DNA of 64,000 bases from Pseudomonas sp. dw_612 (GTDB lineage: Bacteria; Pseudomonadota; Gammaproteobacteria; Pseudomonadales; Pseudomonadaceae). The stretch spans positions 1 to 64,000 of the forward strand of contig NZ_JAAVVC010000013.1 in NCBI RefSeq assembly GCF_018449725.1. The letters run 5' to 3'. How positions within the stretch are numbered: position 1 is the first letter of the stretch; each line of letters begins with the position of its first letter. A model generated the notes under the pieces. That model saw only the letters and a program-made list of their open reading frames with translations. It ran no database searches and had not been told where the DNA came from. The translations under genes were made by a program, and so were the position numbers. Of this stretch, positions 52,041 to 61,795 are shown in pieces.

Positions 52041-52256
52041 ATGCCAGCCGTCAAAGTAAAAGAGAACGAACCCTTCGACGTAGCTCTGCGTCGTTTCAAG
52101 CGCTCCTGCGAAAAAGCCGGTGTACTGGCTGAAGTTCGTAGCCGCGAATTTTACGAGAAGCCAACTTCTGAGCGTAAGCGCAAAGCAGCAGCCGCTGTTA
52201 AGCGTCACGCCAAGAAAGTACAGCGCGAACAGCGCCGCGCCGTTCGTCTGTACTAA
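52041..52256 (+). CDS. rpsU: 30S ribosomal protein S21
   Basis: 71-residue basic ribosomal protein: [21 protein letters not shown], with the Lys/Arg-rich tail [25 protein letters not shown] precedes the ATG. It is the first gene of the rpsU-dnaG-rpoD macromolecular synthesis cluster and has a GC hairpin downstream. Confidence 0.98.
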
Positions 52257-52739
52257 TACACAGACGTTCGTAGCAAGCTTCTGCCAAGCCCGGCCCTCAG
52301 CCGGGCTTATGGCATTTGCGTAAAACGCTTGATGCTTCACCGTCTACGCCGCAGATGCGACTCGGACAAACCTGCTTCACAGCGTCAGACCTGGCTCTTT
52401 TGCCAGCGGTGCACGTCTTTTCTGACGAGCCTTCCAAGGCTACTGACGAGCACACCCACTGATTCTTCTCACGACGATCAGCCCAAGGCACCTGCTTGCG
52501 TGCCCGCTTATTGAGCTATCCGGGGCCATCGATTGGCCGTAGCGGATTTTCAGCGCAACACTTTCAAATAGTCGAATACTGAATGGTACTAACGTCAGTG
52601 GATTTTCGGCAGATACACTTCCCGACAGCGATTACGCAGACGACACCGGTCGAGCCACATACGCGTGTGCCTCAAGCAACGACCCGCGCTCGTTCGCCGT
52701 TCGTTTTGGATCCGTTTCAGCGCAGATGACGAGAACGCC
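52257..52739 (+). other. 483-bp rpsU-dnaG intergenic region
   Basis: Apart from the hairpin at 52286-52308 and a possible GGCTC/GAGCC stem near 52390-52430, nothing is recognisable. No convincing open frame on either strand was seen; frames of 60-70 codons lack ribosome sites and family character. It presumably carries a dnaG promoter. No YqeY-like gene is present here. Confidence 0.6.
52286..52308 (+). terminator. attenuator-like hairpin after rpsU
   Basis: AAGCCCGGC-CCTCA-GCCGGGCTT stem, 29 bp after the rpsU stop, followed by only a weak T stretch. Partial termination here would keep S21 expression higher than that of dnaG and rpoD, as in E. coli. Confidence 0.65.
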
Positions 52740-54716
52740 ATGGCCGGGCTAATTCCCCAGAGCTTCATTGACGACCTTCTGAACCGTACCGACATCGTCG
52801 ACGTGGTCAGCTCGCGCCTGCAAATGAAAAAAGCCGGCAAGAACTACACCGCCTGCTGCCCGTTCCACAAAGAGAAAACCCCATCCTTCAGCGTCAGCCC
52901 CGACAAACAGTTCTATTACTGCTTCGGCTGCGGCGCTGGCGGCAATGCCCTCGGCTTCATGATGGATCACGACAACCTGGATTTCGTCCAGGCTGTCGAA
53001 GAACTGGCCAAAGCCGCCGGCATGGAAATCCCCCGCGAAGAAAGCGGCCGTCCGCACAAACCGCGGCAGCCGACCGATTCGCCGCTGTACCCGCTGCTCA
53101 CTGCCGCCGCCGACTTTTACCGACAGGCGCTGAAAAGCCATCCCTCGCGCAAAGCAGCCGTGGATTACTTGAAAGGTCGCGGCCTGACCGGCGAAATCGC
53201 CCGGGACTTCGGCCTCGGCTTCGCCCCGCCAGGCTGGGACAATCTGTTCAAGCACTTAAGCAGCGACACCCTGCAACAGAAAGCCATGGTCGATGCCGGC
53301 CTGCTGATCGAGAACGCCGAAACCGGCAAACGCTATGACCGCTTCCGCGATCGCGTGATGTTCCCGATCCGCGACAGCCGCGGGCGCATCATTGCCTTCG
53401 GCGGCCGCGTACTGGGCGACGACAAGCCGAAATACCTGAACTCACCGGAAACCCCGGTATTTCATAAAGGCCAGGAGCTCTACGGCCTTTATGAAGCACG
53501 CAAGAACAATCGCAACCTTGACGAGATCATCGTCGTCGAAGGTTATATGGACGTCATCGCCCTCGCCCAGCAAGGCCTGCGCAACGCCGTCGCGACCCTG
53601 GGCACCGCCACCAGCGAAGAGCACTTGAAGCGGTTATTCCGCGTCGTGCCCAACGTATTGTTCTGTTTCGACGGCGACCAGGCTGGCCGCAACGCCGCCT
53701 GGCGCGCACTCGAAGCGGCGCTGCCGTGCCTGCAAGACGGTCGACGCGCGCGCTTCTTGTTCCTGCCCGAGGGCGAAGACCCGGATACGCTGGTCCGCTC
53801 CGAGGGCACTGACGCGTTCCGCGCTCGGATCAACCAGCACGCGCAACCGCTGGCTGATTATTTCTTTGAGCAACTGACCGTCGAATCAGACCCGCGCTCG
53901 CTCGAAGGCAAGGCTCACATGGCCACCCTCGCTGCACCGCTGATCGATAAAGTGCCGGGCGCCAACCTGCGCATCCTGATGCGTCAACGACTGACCGAAA
54001 TCACCGGCCTGACAGGTGAAGCCGTCAGTCAGCTGGTGCACAGCGCACCTCAGGACGCGCCGCCTGCCTACGATCCGGGCATGGATTACGACGCCATGCC
54101 GGATTACAGCGACTACCATCAGCCTCAAGCGCAAGACATGTATGCGCCGCAGCAGGAATGGACGCCAAAGAAACCCGGCGCCGGCGGCAAGAAGTGGGAT
54201 AAGAAACCCTGGGACAAGAATGGCAAGCGTGGCGACCGCGATCAACCGAGCGCCCCACGCACACCGATTGCAGTGGAAGCCCCAACGTTGATCGCACTGC
54301 GCACGCTCATCCATCACCCGGATCTGGCCGGCAAGGTAGAAACCGCCGACCACTTCGCCAATGAGAGCAATACCTACGCTCAGTTGCTGGTCGCCCTGAT
54401 CGGGGCCGTGCAAAAAAATCCTAAGCTAAACTCAATCCAGTTAATGGCCCGCTGGCACGGGACCGAACAGGGCAAATTGCTCAAGGCGTTGGCGGAAAAG
54501 GAGTGGCTGATTGACGGTGACAACCTTGAACAACAGTTTTTAGACACCATTACTAGGCTATCGGCAACGCAACACACGGATAGTCTGGAAGTACTAATCA
54601 GGAAAGCAAGGCAGCCAGGACTGACCGCGGAGGAAGCAAATCAGATCGCAAATCAGATGCGCGACCTATTAAAACGCAATATGGCTGTATCAACCCCGAC
54701 CTCAACTGGCGCGTGA
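52740..54716 (+). CDS. dnaG: DNA primase
   Basis: Makes RNA primers for replication. The 658-residue product has the CHC2 zinc finger CCPFHKEKTPSF...YYCFGCGAGG (about residues 40-67), the Toprim core with VVEGYMDVIAL and FCFDGDQAGRNAA, and a C-terminal DnaB-interacting domain after a low-complexity linker rich in Lys, Gly and Trp (about 470-525). ATG at 52740 is favoured over the in-frame start at 52665. It is followed by rpoD 67 bp downstream, and a heat-shock-type promoter lies in its 3' end. Confidence 0.97.
   Translation: MAGLIPQSFIDDLLNRTDIVDVVSSRLQMKKAGKNYTACCPFHKEKTPSFSVSPDKQFYYCFGCGAGGNALGFMMDHDNLDFVQAVEELAKAAGMEIPREESGRPHKPRQPTDSPLYPLLTAAADFYRQALKSHPSRKAAVDYLKGRGLTGEIARDFGLGFAPPGWDNLFKHLSSDTLQQKAMVDAGLLIENAETGKRYDRFRDRVMFPIRDSRGRIIAFGGRVLGDDKPKYLNSPETPVFHKGQELYGLYEARKNNRNLDEIIVVEGYMDVIALAQQGLRNAVATLGTATSEEHLKRLFRVVPNVLFCFDGDQAGRNAAWRALEAALPCLQDGRRARFLFLPEGEDPDTLVRSEGTDAFRARINQHAQPLADYFFEQLTVESDPRSLEGKAHMATLAAPLIDKVPGANLRILMRQRLTEITGLTGEAVSQLVHSAPQDAPPAYDPGMDYDAMPDYSDYHQPQAQDMYAPQQEWTPKKPGAGGKKWDKKPWDKNGKRGDRDQPSAPRTPIAVEAPTLIALRTLIHHPDLAGKVETADHFANESNTYAQLLVALIGAVQKNPKLNSIQLMARWHGTEQGKLLKALAEKEWLIDGDNLEQQFLDTITRLSATQHTDSLEVLIRKARQPGLTAEEANQIANQMRDLLKRNMAVSTPTSTGA
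54525..54552 (+). promoter_or_regulatory. sigma-32 type heat-shock promoter for rpoD inside dnaG
   Basis: CTTGAA (54525-54530), a 14-nt spacer, then CACCATTA (54545-54552) match the sigma-32 pattern CTTGAA-N13/15-CCCCATNT with two -10 mismatches. E. coli has a heat-shock promoter for rpoD in the same place, within the dnaG 3' end. Confidence 0.6.
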
Positions 54717-54730
54717 GGTCATAGCTCAGG

Positions 54731-54736
54731 TATAAT
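54731..54736 (+). promoter_or_regulatory. TATAAT -10 box directly upstream of rpoD
   Basis: Perfect sigma-70 -10 hexamer 47 bp before the rpoD ATG, in the 67-bp dnaG-rpoD gap. No good -35 is seen 17 bp upstream, so the promoter may be weak or activator-dependent. Confidence 0.5.
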
Positions 54737-54783
54737 CCTCGGCTTGTTTTTTGCCCGCCAAGACCTTCAGTGGATAGGGTGTT

Positions 54784-56634
<1,851 letters not shown>

Positions 56635-56638
56635 TCAC

Positions 56639-56666
56639 AAAACCCCCGGCCCAGGCCGGGGGTTTT
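56639..56666 (+). terminator. intrinsic terminator of rpoD
   Basis: AAAACCCCCGGCC - AGGCCGGGGGTTTT hairpin starting 5 bp after the rpoD stop, followed by a short T tract. Confidence 0.92.
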
Positions 56667-56757
56667 GCTTTATGCAGATTAAATTCCCCGCATTACCCCC
56701 CCGCCGAATTGCCCGTCTACACTCGAAACATTCCCCCCGAGCCATAACGAGACCGTT

Positions 56758-59700
56758 ATGCCCAGATTGCCGACCGTGCTTTTTTTGCTGTCGCTGATGA
56801 CCTGGACCGCAACGGCTGGCGCGCTGACTCTGACCGACGAAGAACGTAGCTGGCTGGCGGCTCATCCGGACTTGCGTCTGGGCGTCGATGCGTCGTGGCC
56901 ACCGTTTGAGTTTCGTGACGAACAGAACCGTTACCAAGGCCTGGCAGCGGACTATATCAACGTGATTCGCCAACGCCTGGACATCAAGCTCACCCCCATC
57001 GAGCCGGTCAGTTGGACGGTCGTTCTGGAACAGGTCAAACAGGGCAAGCTGGACTTGTTGCCGGGCATCATGTCGACACCGGAACGCCAGACGTACCTGT
57101 CGTTCACCCGCCCCTACCTGGATTTTCCGATCGTCATCCTCGCCCACGTCGGCGGTCCTCAGCCGCGCAAGATCGAGGACCTGTACGGCCTGAAAATCGC
57201 GGTTGTGGAAAACTATGCACCTCATGAACTGCTACGCACCCACCACCCGGACCTGAACCTGGTGGCGATGCCCAACGTCAGCTCGGCGTTGCAGGCGCTG
57301 GCCACCGACGAAGTGGACGCCGTGGTCGGTGATCTGGCCTCCAGCGTCTGGAGCCTGCGTCAGCTTAAGCTCGACGGGCTCTATGTCAGCGGCGAGACGC
57401 CCTATCGCTATCAATTGGCGATGGCGGTGCCGCAGAAAAACAAGATGCTCGTTGGCATCATCGATAAAGTCCTCGCGGACATGAGTTCGAGCGAAGTCAG
57501 CACCATTCAGGAGCATTGGGTCGGCAACGTCCTCGATCATCGGACTTTCTGGTCGGACTTGCTGGTTTACGGCTTGCCTGGCTTGCTATTGCTGATGACC
57601 GTGCTGGCGGTGGTGATCCGGATCAACCGCCGATTGAGCTCGGAAATTGCCCGACGCATCGATCTGGAACAGGAACTGCGCAGCAGTGAATACCACTATC
57701 GCGGATTGGTGGAGAGTCTGTCGGCCATTGCCTGGGAAGCGCGGATCAGCGATTTCACCTACAGCTACGTGTCGCCCCACGCCGAAGACCTGCTCGGCTA
57801 TCCCCTGTCCCATTGGCTGATTCCAGGCTTCTGGCGCAACATCATTCACCCGGCAGACCTGACCCGCGCCCAGACCTTTTGCGATCACGAAGTGCTGGCC
57901 GGACGCGATCACAGTGTCGATTACCGGGTCATCACGGCCGATGGCCGCTGCCTGTGGGTGCGGGACATCGTCAGCCTGATCGAGCACGGCCATGAACCGG
58001 TGCTGCGCGGGCTGATGATCGACATCAGCGACGCCAAGCGCACCGAAGAGGCGCTGCGCCTGTCGGAACAGAAGTTCGCCTCGGTATTCCAGCAATGCCC
58101 GGACATCCTGGTGATTGCGCGGCTGTCCGATGGCTGCCTGCTGGAGGTCAACGAAGCGTTTGAAGAACAGATCGGGCTCAAAGCTGTGGACGTCATCGGA
58201 CAGACCGCCACCGAGTTGAACATCTGGGGGATTCCGGGGGTCGGCCCAGGCTTGTTGCAGCGGCTACAGGCCGGCAGCATCCGCAACCTGGAAATGCCCT
58301 TTCGCCGCAACAACGGCCAAGTGTTTACCGGCCTGATTTCCGCCGAACCCTTCGATCTCGACACCACGCCCGCACTGGTCGTGGTGGTTCGGGACATCAG
58401 TCAGCTCAAGGAAACCCAACAACAACTGCAAACCTCCGAAGAAAAGTTCGCCAAGGCCTTCCACGCCTCGCCTGACGGCCTGCTGTTGTCCCGGCAGAGC
58501 GATGGCCTGCTGCTGGAGGTCAACGAGGGCTTCAGCCGCATTACAGGCTTTAACAGCGCGATGTCAGTAGATCGCTCGGCGCTGGACTTGGGTATCTGGG
58601 TCAACCTCAACGAACGCAAACAGATGCTCGACCTGCTGCACCGGGATGGCTTCGTCCGGGACTTCACCTGCCACATTCGCCGCAACGACGGGCAGATCCG
58701 CCTCTGCGAGGTGTCGAGTCGTCCGCTGCCGATCGGGGACGAAGACTGCATGCTGACCATCGCCCGGGACATCACCGAGCGGCACCTGATGCAGGAAAAA
58801 CTGCAACAAGCCGCCACCGTGTTCGAAAGCACCGCCGAAGGTGTACTGATCACCGACACCCAACAGCACATCAGTGCAGTCAACCGCGCGTTTACCGAAA
58901 TCACCGGTTACAGCGAGAGCGAAGCGTTGGGCCACACCCCTCGCCTGCTCGCCTCGGGCCTGCACGACAGCGCTTTCTATGCGGCCATGTGGCATCAGCT
59001 GACCGCTGAAGGACACTGGCAAGGCGAGATTTCCAACCGACGCAAAAACGGCGAGCTGTACCCGAGCTGGCTGACCATCAGCGCCGTGCGCAACCGGGAC
59101 AAGTTCATCACCCACTTTGTCGCGGTGTTCGCGGACATCTCCAGCCTCAAGCACGCCCAGGCCAAGCTCGATTACCAAGCCCACCACGACCCGCTCACCG
59201 GCCTGCCCAACCGCACGCTGTTCGAAAGCCGACTGCTGACCGCGCTCAACAACCAGCAGGAAAACGGCGGCCAGGGCGCGGTGCTGTTCCTCGATCTGGA
59301 CCGTTTCAAGCACATCAATGACAGCCTCGGCCACCCGGTCGGCGACCTGCTGCTGAAGGGCATTGCCGTGCGCCTGAAAGAGCAACTGCGGGACATCGAC
59401 ACCGTGGCGCGCCTGGGTGGCGACGAGTTCATCATCCTGCTGCCCGGCCTGCAGCAAGCCACCGATGCCGACCACATCGCCACCAAACTGCTCAACTGCT
59501 TTGCGGCGCCGTTCCAGGCTGGCGAACACGAATTCTTCATCAGCGCCAGCATCGGCTCCAGCCTGTATCCCAAGGACGGCTGCGACGTTGCTACGCTGGT
59601 CAAAAATGCCGACGCGGCGATGTACCGCTCCAAGGCCAAGGGCCGCAACCGGGTCGAAAGCTACACCCGCGACCTTACCGCCCAGGCCAGCGAGCGCGTG

Positions 59701-60504
59701 GCGCTGGAACACGAACTGCGGCGCGCCATCGAGCGCAATGAGTTGCACCTTTTCTATCAACCGAAGATCAGCCTCGATGACCATCGCCTGGTGGGCGCCG
59801 AAGCGCTTATTCGCTGGCGTCACCCGACGTTCGGCGATGTCCCACCGGAGCACTTCATTCCGCTGGCCGAAGAAAACGGCATGATCCTGCAGATCGGCGA
59901 TTGGGTGCTCGAGACCGCCTGCCGGCAGATGTTCGAATGGAATCAACTCTACGAAAGCCTCGGCCCGCTGTCGGTCAACCTCGCCGGCGCGCAACTGCGC
60001 CAACCGAACTTGCTCGGCCGCATCGAACAGCTGCTCAAGGACAACCGCCTCAAGCCCGGTTTTCTGCAACTGGAAATTACCGAAAACTTCATCATGAGCC
60101 AGGCCGAAGAAGCGCTGGCGGTGCTGCACCAACTCAAACACCTCGGCGTACAACTGGCGATCGACGACTTCGGCACCGGCTATTCGTCCCTGAGCTATCT
60201 CAAACGCCTGCCGTTGGACATCCTCAAAATCGACCAGTCCTTCGTCCGCGGCCTGCCGGACGACCCCCACGACGCAGCGATTGTGCGAGCCATCATTGCC
60301 CTGGGCCGCAGCATGCAATTCACCATCATCGCCGAGGGCGTGGAAACCCAGGCCCAGCAAGAATTCCTCGCCGCCGAAGGCTGCGAACAGATACAGGGCT
60401 ACATCGTCAGCCTGCCCTTACCACCCGAGGAATTCGCCGCGACGTTTCTTCGTATAGCCGTATCGGATTTTTCGGATAGCACAGCCGAGAAACCGTCGCT
60501 ATAA
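56758..60504 (+). CDS. rmcA: dual GGDEF/EAL c-di-GMP enzyme with periplasmic binding and PAS domains (RmcA)
   Basis: 1248-residue membrane enzyme: signal peptide (1-20), periplasmic SBP_bac_3 Venus-flytrap domain (about 25-245), transmembrane helix (LVYGLPGLLLLMTVLAVVIRI, about 268-288), four PAS domains (about 300-800), GGDEF and EAL. GGDEF (residues 887-891) is intact, with an RxxD inhibitory site (RDID) five residues before it. EAL (1015-1017), DDFGTGYSS and KIDQSFV are intact, so both activities are possible. Position after rpoD and size match P. aeruginosa RmcA (PA0575), a phosphodiesterase that responds to redox state and arginine in biofilms. Confidence 0.92.
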   Translation: MPRLPTVLFLLSLMTWTATAGALTLTDEERSWLAAHPDLRLGVDASWPPFEFRDEQNRYQGLAADYINVIRQRLDIKLTPIEPVSWTVVLEQVKQGKLDLLPGIMSTPERQTYLSFTRPYLDFPIVILAHVGGPQPRKIEDLYGLKIAVVENYAPHELLRTHHPDLNLVAMPNVSSALQALATDEVDAVVGDLASSVWSLRQLKLDGLYVSGETPYRYQLAMAVPQKNKMLVGIIDKVLADMSSSEVSTIQEHWVGNVLDHRTFWSDLLVYGLPGLLLLMTVLAVVIRINRRLSSEIARRIDLEQELRSSEYHYRGLVESLSAIAWEARISDFTYSYVSPHAEDLLGYPLSHWLIPGFWRNIIHPADLTRAQTFCDHEVLAGRDHSVDYRVITADGRCLWVRDIVSLIEHGHEPVLRGLMIDISDAKRTEEALRLSEQKFASVFQQCPDILVIARLSDGCLLEVNEAFEEQIGLKAVDVIGQTATELNIWGIPGVGPGLLQRLQAGSIRNLEMPFRRNNGQVFTGLISAEPFDLDTTPALVVVVRDISQLKETQQQLQTSEEKFAKAFHASPDGLLLSRQSDGLLLEVNEGFSRITGFNSAMSVDRSALDLGIWVNLNERKQMLDLLHRDGFVRDFTCHIRRNDGQIRLCEVSSRPLPIGDEDCMLTIARDITERHLMQEKLQQAATVFESTAEGVLITDTQQHISAVNRAFTEITGYSESEALGHTPRLLASGLHDSAFYAAMWHQLTAEGHWQGEISNRRKNGELYPSWLTISAVRNRDKFITHFVAVFADISSLKHAQAKLDYQAHHDPLTGLPNRTLFESRLLTALNNQQENGGQGAVLFLDLDRFKHINDSLGHPVGDLLLKGIAVRLKEQLRDIDTVARLGGDEFIILLPGLQQATDADHIATKLLNCFAAPFQAGEHEFFISASIGSSLYPKDGCDVATLVKNADAAMYRSKAKGRNRVESYTRDLTAQASERVALEHELRRAIERNELHLFYQPKISLDDHRLVGAEALIRWRHPTFGDVPPEHFIPLAEENGMILQIGDWVLETACRQMFEWNQLYESLGPLSVNLAGAQLRQPNLLGRIEQLLKDNRLKPGFLQLEITENFIMSQAEEALAVLHQLKHLGVQLAIDDFGTGYSSLSYLKRLPLDILKIDQSFVRGLPDDPHDAAIVRAIIALGRSMQFTIIAEGVETQAQQEFLAAEGCEQIQGYIVSLPLPPEEFAATFLRIAVSDFSDSTAEKPSL

Positions 60505-60505
60505 T
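60500..60505 (+). promoter_or_regulatory. TATAAT -10 box of the tRNA gene
   Basis: Perfect -10 hexamer overlapping the rmcA stop region, 15 bp before the tRNA 5' end. No clear -35 is visible, which is common for promoters of highly expressed stable RNAs only when upstream elements help. Confidence 0.5.
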
Positions 60506-60519
60506 CCGCGGCCTACTGA

Positions 60520-60596
60520 GGGCCTATAGCTCAGTTGGTTAGAGCAGAGGACTCATAATCCTTTGGTCCACGGTTCAAGTCCGTGTGGGCCCACCA
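60520..60596 (+). tRNA. tRNA with CAU anticodon, most likely tRNA-Ile2 (lysidine-modified)
   Basis: 77-nt cloverleaf with encoded CCA: acceptor GGGCCTA/TGGGCCC, D-arm AGCTC-AGTTGGTTA-GAGC, anticodon arm GAGGACTCATAATCCTT, TPsiC GGTTCAAGTCC. The CAU anticodon would default to Met. However, C4-G69 and C5-G68 are the acceptor pairs recognised by TilS in tRNA-Ile2, the variable/T arm (TTGGTC...GGTTCAAGTCC) matches E. coli ileX, and the elongator Met pattern (T4-A69/A5-T68) is absent. It is therefore read as the AUA-decoding isoleucine tRNA. Confidence 0.75.
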
Positions 60597-60601
60597 AACT
60601 C

Positions 60602-60627
60602 AAAGCCGCGCTGATGCGCGGCTTTTT
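60602..60627 (+). terminator. terminator of the tRNA gene
   Basis: AAAGCCGCGC-TGAT-GCGCGGCTTTTTT hairpin 6 bp after the tRNA CCA end. Confidence 0.92.
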
Positions 60628-60675
60628 TCAGAGTTTAATGATTGACGTGAATACCATCTCTCATCAAATTCGAGC

Positions 60676-60805
60676 TGTCGAAGCGACTGACCGGATGAGA
60701 TTGAGCGCTTCCCAGCGGCGAAAGCCGTAACCGCGCAAGGCGGTTCGTAAGTGGTGTCCGGATCTGCTTTACCGTATCGAAGAAGACGCCTATGGCGTCT
60801 TTTTT
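60676..60805 (+). ncRNA. candidate structured small RNA ending in an intrinsic terminator
   Basis: A region without open frames has its own likely promoter (TTGACG at 60642-60647; TCAAAT at 60664-60669, 16-nt spacer) and its own terminator (AAGACGCC-TAT-GGCGTCTTTTTT, 60783-60805). In between, a compact fold is visible. It has CCGGA/TCCGG (60691-60695 with 60757-60761), CGCTT/AAGTG (60706-60710 with 60749-60753), a CGGC-GAAA-GCCG hairpin (60716-60727) with a GNRA tetraloop, and AACCGC-GCAAG-GCGGTT (60729-60745). I do not recognise it as a known RNA family. Confidence 0.55.
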
Positions 60806-61074
60806 CGTTTGTGCCCCTAGCGTTTCGTAGAGCTCGGTTGCCGCACGTAGACCTTACCGCTCAACAGGATAAATCCGATCTTGCCCATCAGCCTCGGCGG
60901 CTGTTAAGTCTGGAGAATCGCCCGGCCTACTCATATCTGCACTGCTCTCTGCTTTCGGCAAGTCGTATAGAGCCAGGTAGACCGCCTAAGGATTTCCCTC
61001 CAACCGCTACGAGCGCTGTTGAGGATGTGTCTGTAACATGCTGCCCCATTCATGCATGCCGCCGGAGACGCCCC
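60806..61074 (+). other. 269-bp region between the RNA candidate and the Lrp-type gene
   Basis: Presumed promoter and leader of the regulator gene. The open frame from 60751 crosses it but shows no protein family character (Arg/Pro/Ser-rich) and is rejected as coding. Confidence 0.5.
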
Positions 61075-61536
61075 TTGCCCGACACCCGCCCACCCACTCT
61101 GGACGAAATTGACCGCCAACTGATCGCGGCCTTGCAAATCAACGCCCGCGAAAGCGTGGCCATGCTCGCGCGGCAGTTGGGCATTGCGCGCACCACGGTG
61201 ACCTCGCGGTTGTCGCGACTGGAAAAGGCCAAGGTGATTACCGGTTACGGTGTGCGCCTCGGGCAGCGCGTGGTGGATGGTGGGTTGCAGGCGTATGTCG
61301 GGATCACGGTGCAGCCGCGCTCTGGCAAAGAGGTGTTGCGACGGCTGAGTGCGATGGCTCAGGTTCAGCAGTTGTGTGCGGTGAGTGGCGAATTTGATTA
61401 TGTGGCGTGGTTGCGGACTGACTCGCCGGAGCAGCTGGATCAGTTGCTGGATCAGATTGGCAGCGTGGATGGCGTGGAGAAAACCACTACTTCGATCATC
61501 TTGAGCAGCAAGATTGACCGGGGACACCCGGTCTAG
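61075..61536 (+). CDS. Lrp/AsnC-family transcriptional regulator
   Basis: 153-residue regulator. An N-terminal winged helix (LDEIDRQLIAALQINAR and VAMLARQLGIARTTVTSRLSRLE) is followed by a C-terminal RAM ligand-binding domain (about 75-150, YVGITVQPRSGKEVL...). The start is a TTG at 61075 with GGAG 9 bp upstream; the open frame continues upstream to 60751 without homology. It is 259 bp before davB in the same direction, a position conserved in P. putida, so it is the likely lysine- or aminovalerate-responsive regulator of davBA. Confidence 0.85.
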   Translation: MPDTRPPTLDEIDRQLIAALQINARESVAMLARQLGIARTTVTSRLSRLEKAKVITGYGVRLGQRVVDGGLQAYVGITVQPRSGKEVLRRLSAMAQVQQLCAVSGEFDYVAWLRTDSPEQLDQLLDQIGSVDGVEKTTTSIILSSKIDRGHPV

Positions 61537-61546
61537 ACACTGCCCA

Positions 61547-61636
61547 TGTGGGAGCGGGCTTGCTCGCGAAGAGGATGCATCAGTCACCATTGCAGTTGGC
61601 TGACCCACCGCTTTCGCGAGCAAGCCCGCTCCCACA
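61547..61636. repeat. REP palindrome between the Lrp-type gene and davB
   Basis: Inward pair of TGTGGGAGCGGGCTTGCTCG units around about 45 nt, starting 11 bp after the regulator stop. Confidence 0.93.
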
Positions 61637-61795
61637 ATGAGCAGTGTGTAGCAGTAGATCGTCATATCGATCAATAAACCGGCAAAACGACGACACATTG
61701 CGTCTTATTAACGTGTTCTACGCTCTCTAGAATGGCTGCCATCTTTTCCTATACTCAGACGCGCATCCCGCGTCGGGTCGCCAGCAAGGTCAGCC

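Noticed and set aside
52297..52491. 64-codon minus-strand frame between rpsU and dnaG
   Set aside because: No ribosome site, atypical composition with many Cys and Ser, and the wrong strand for the operon.
60751..61074. N-terminal extension of the Lrp-type regulator (open frame from 60751)
   Set aside because: It overlaps the terminator at 60783-60805, is rich in Arg, Pro and Ser, and resembles no domain; the TTG at 61075 has a good ribosome site and the family N-terminus.
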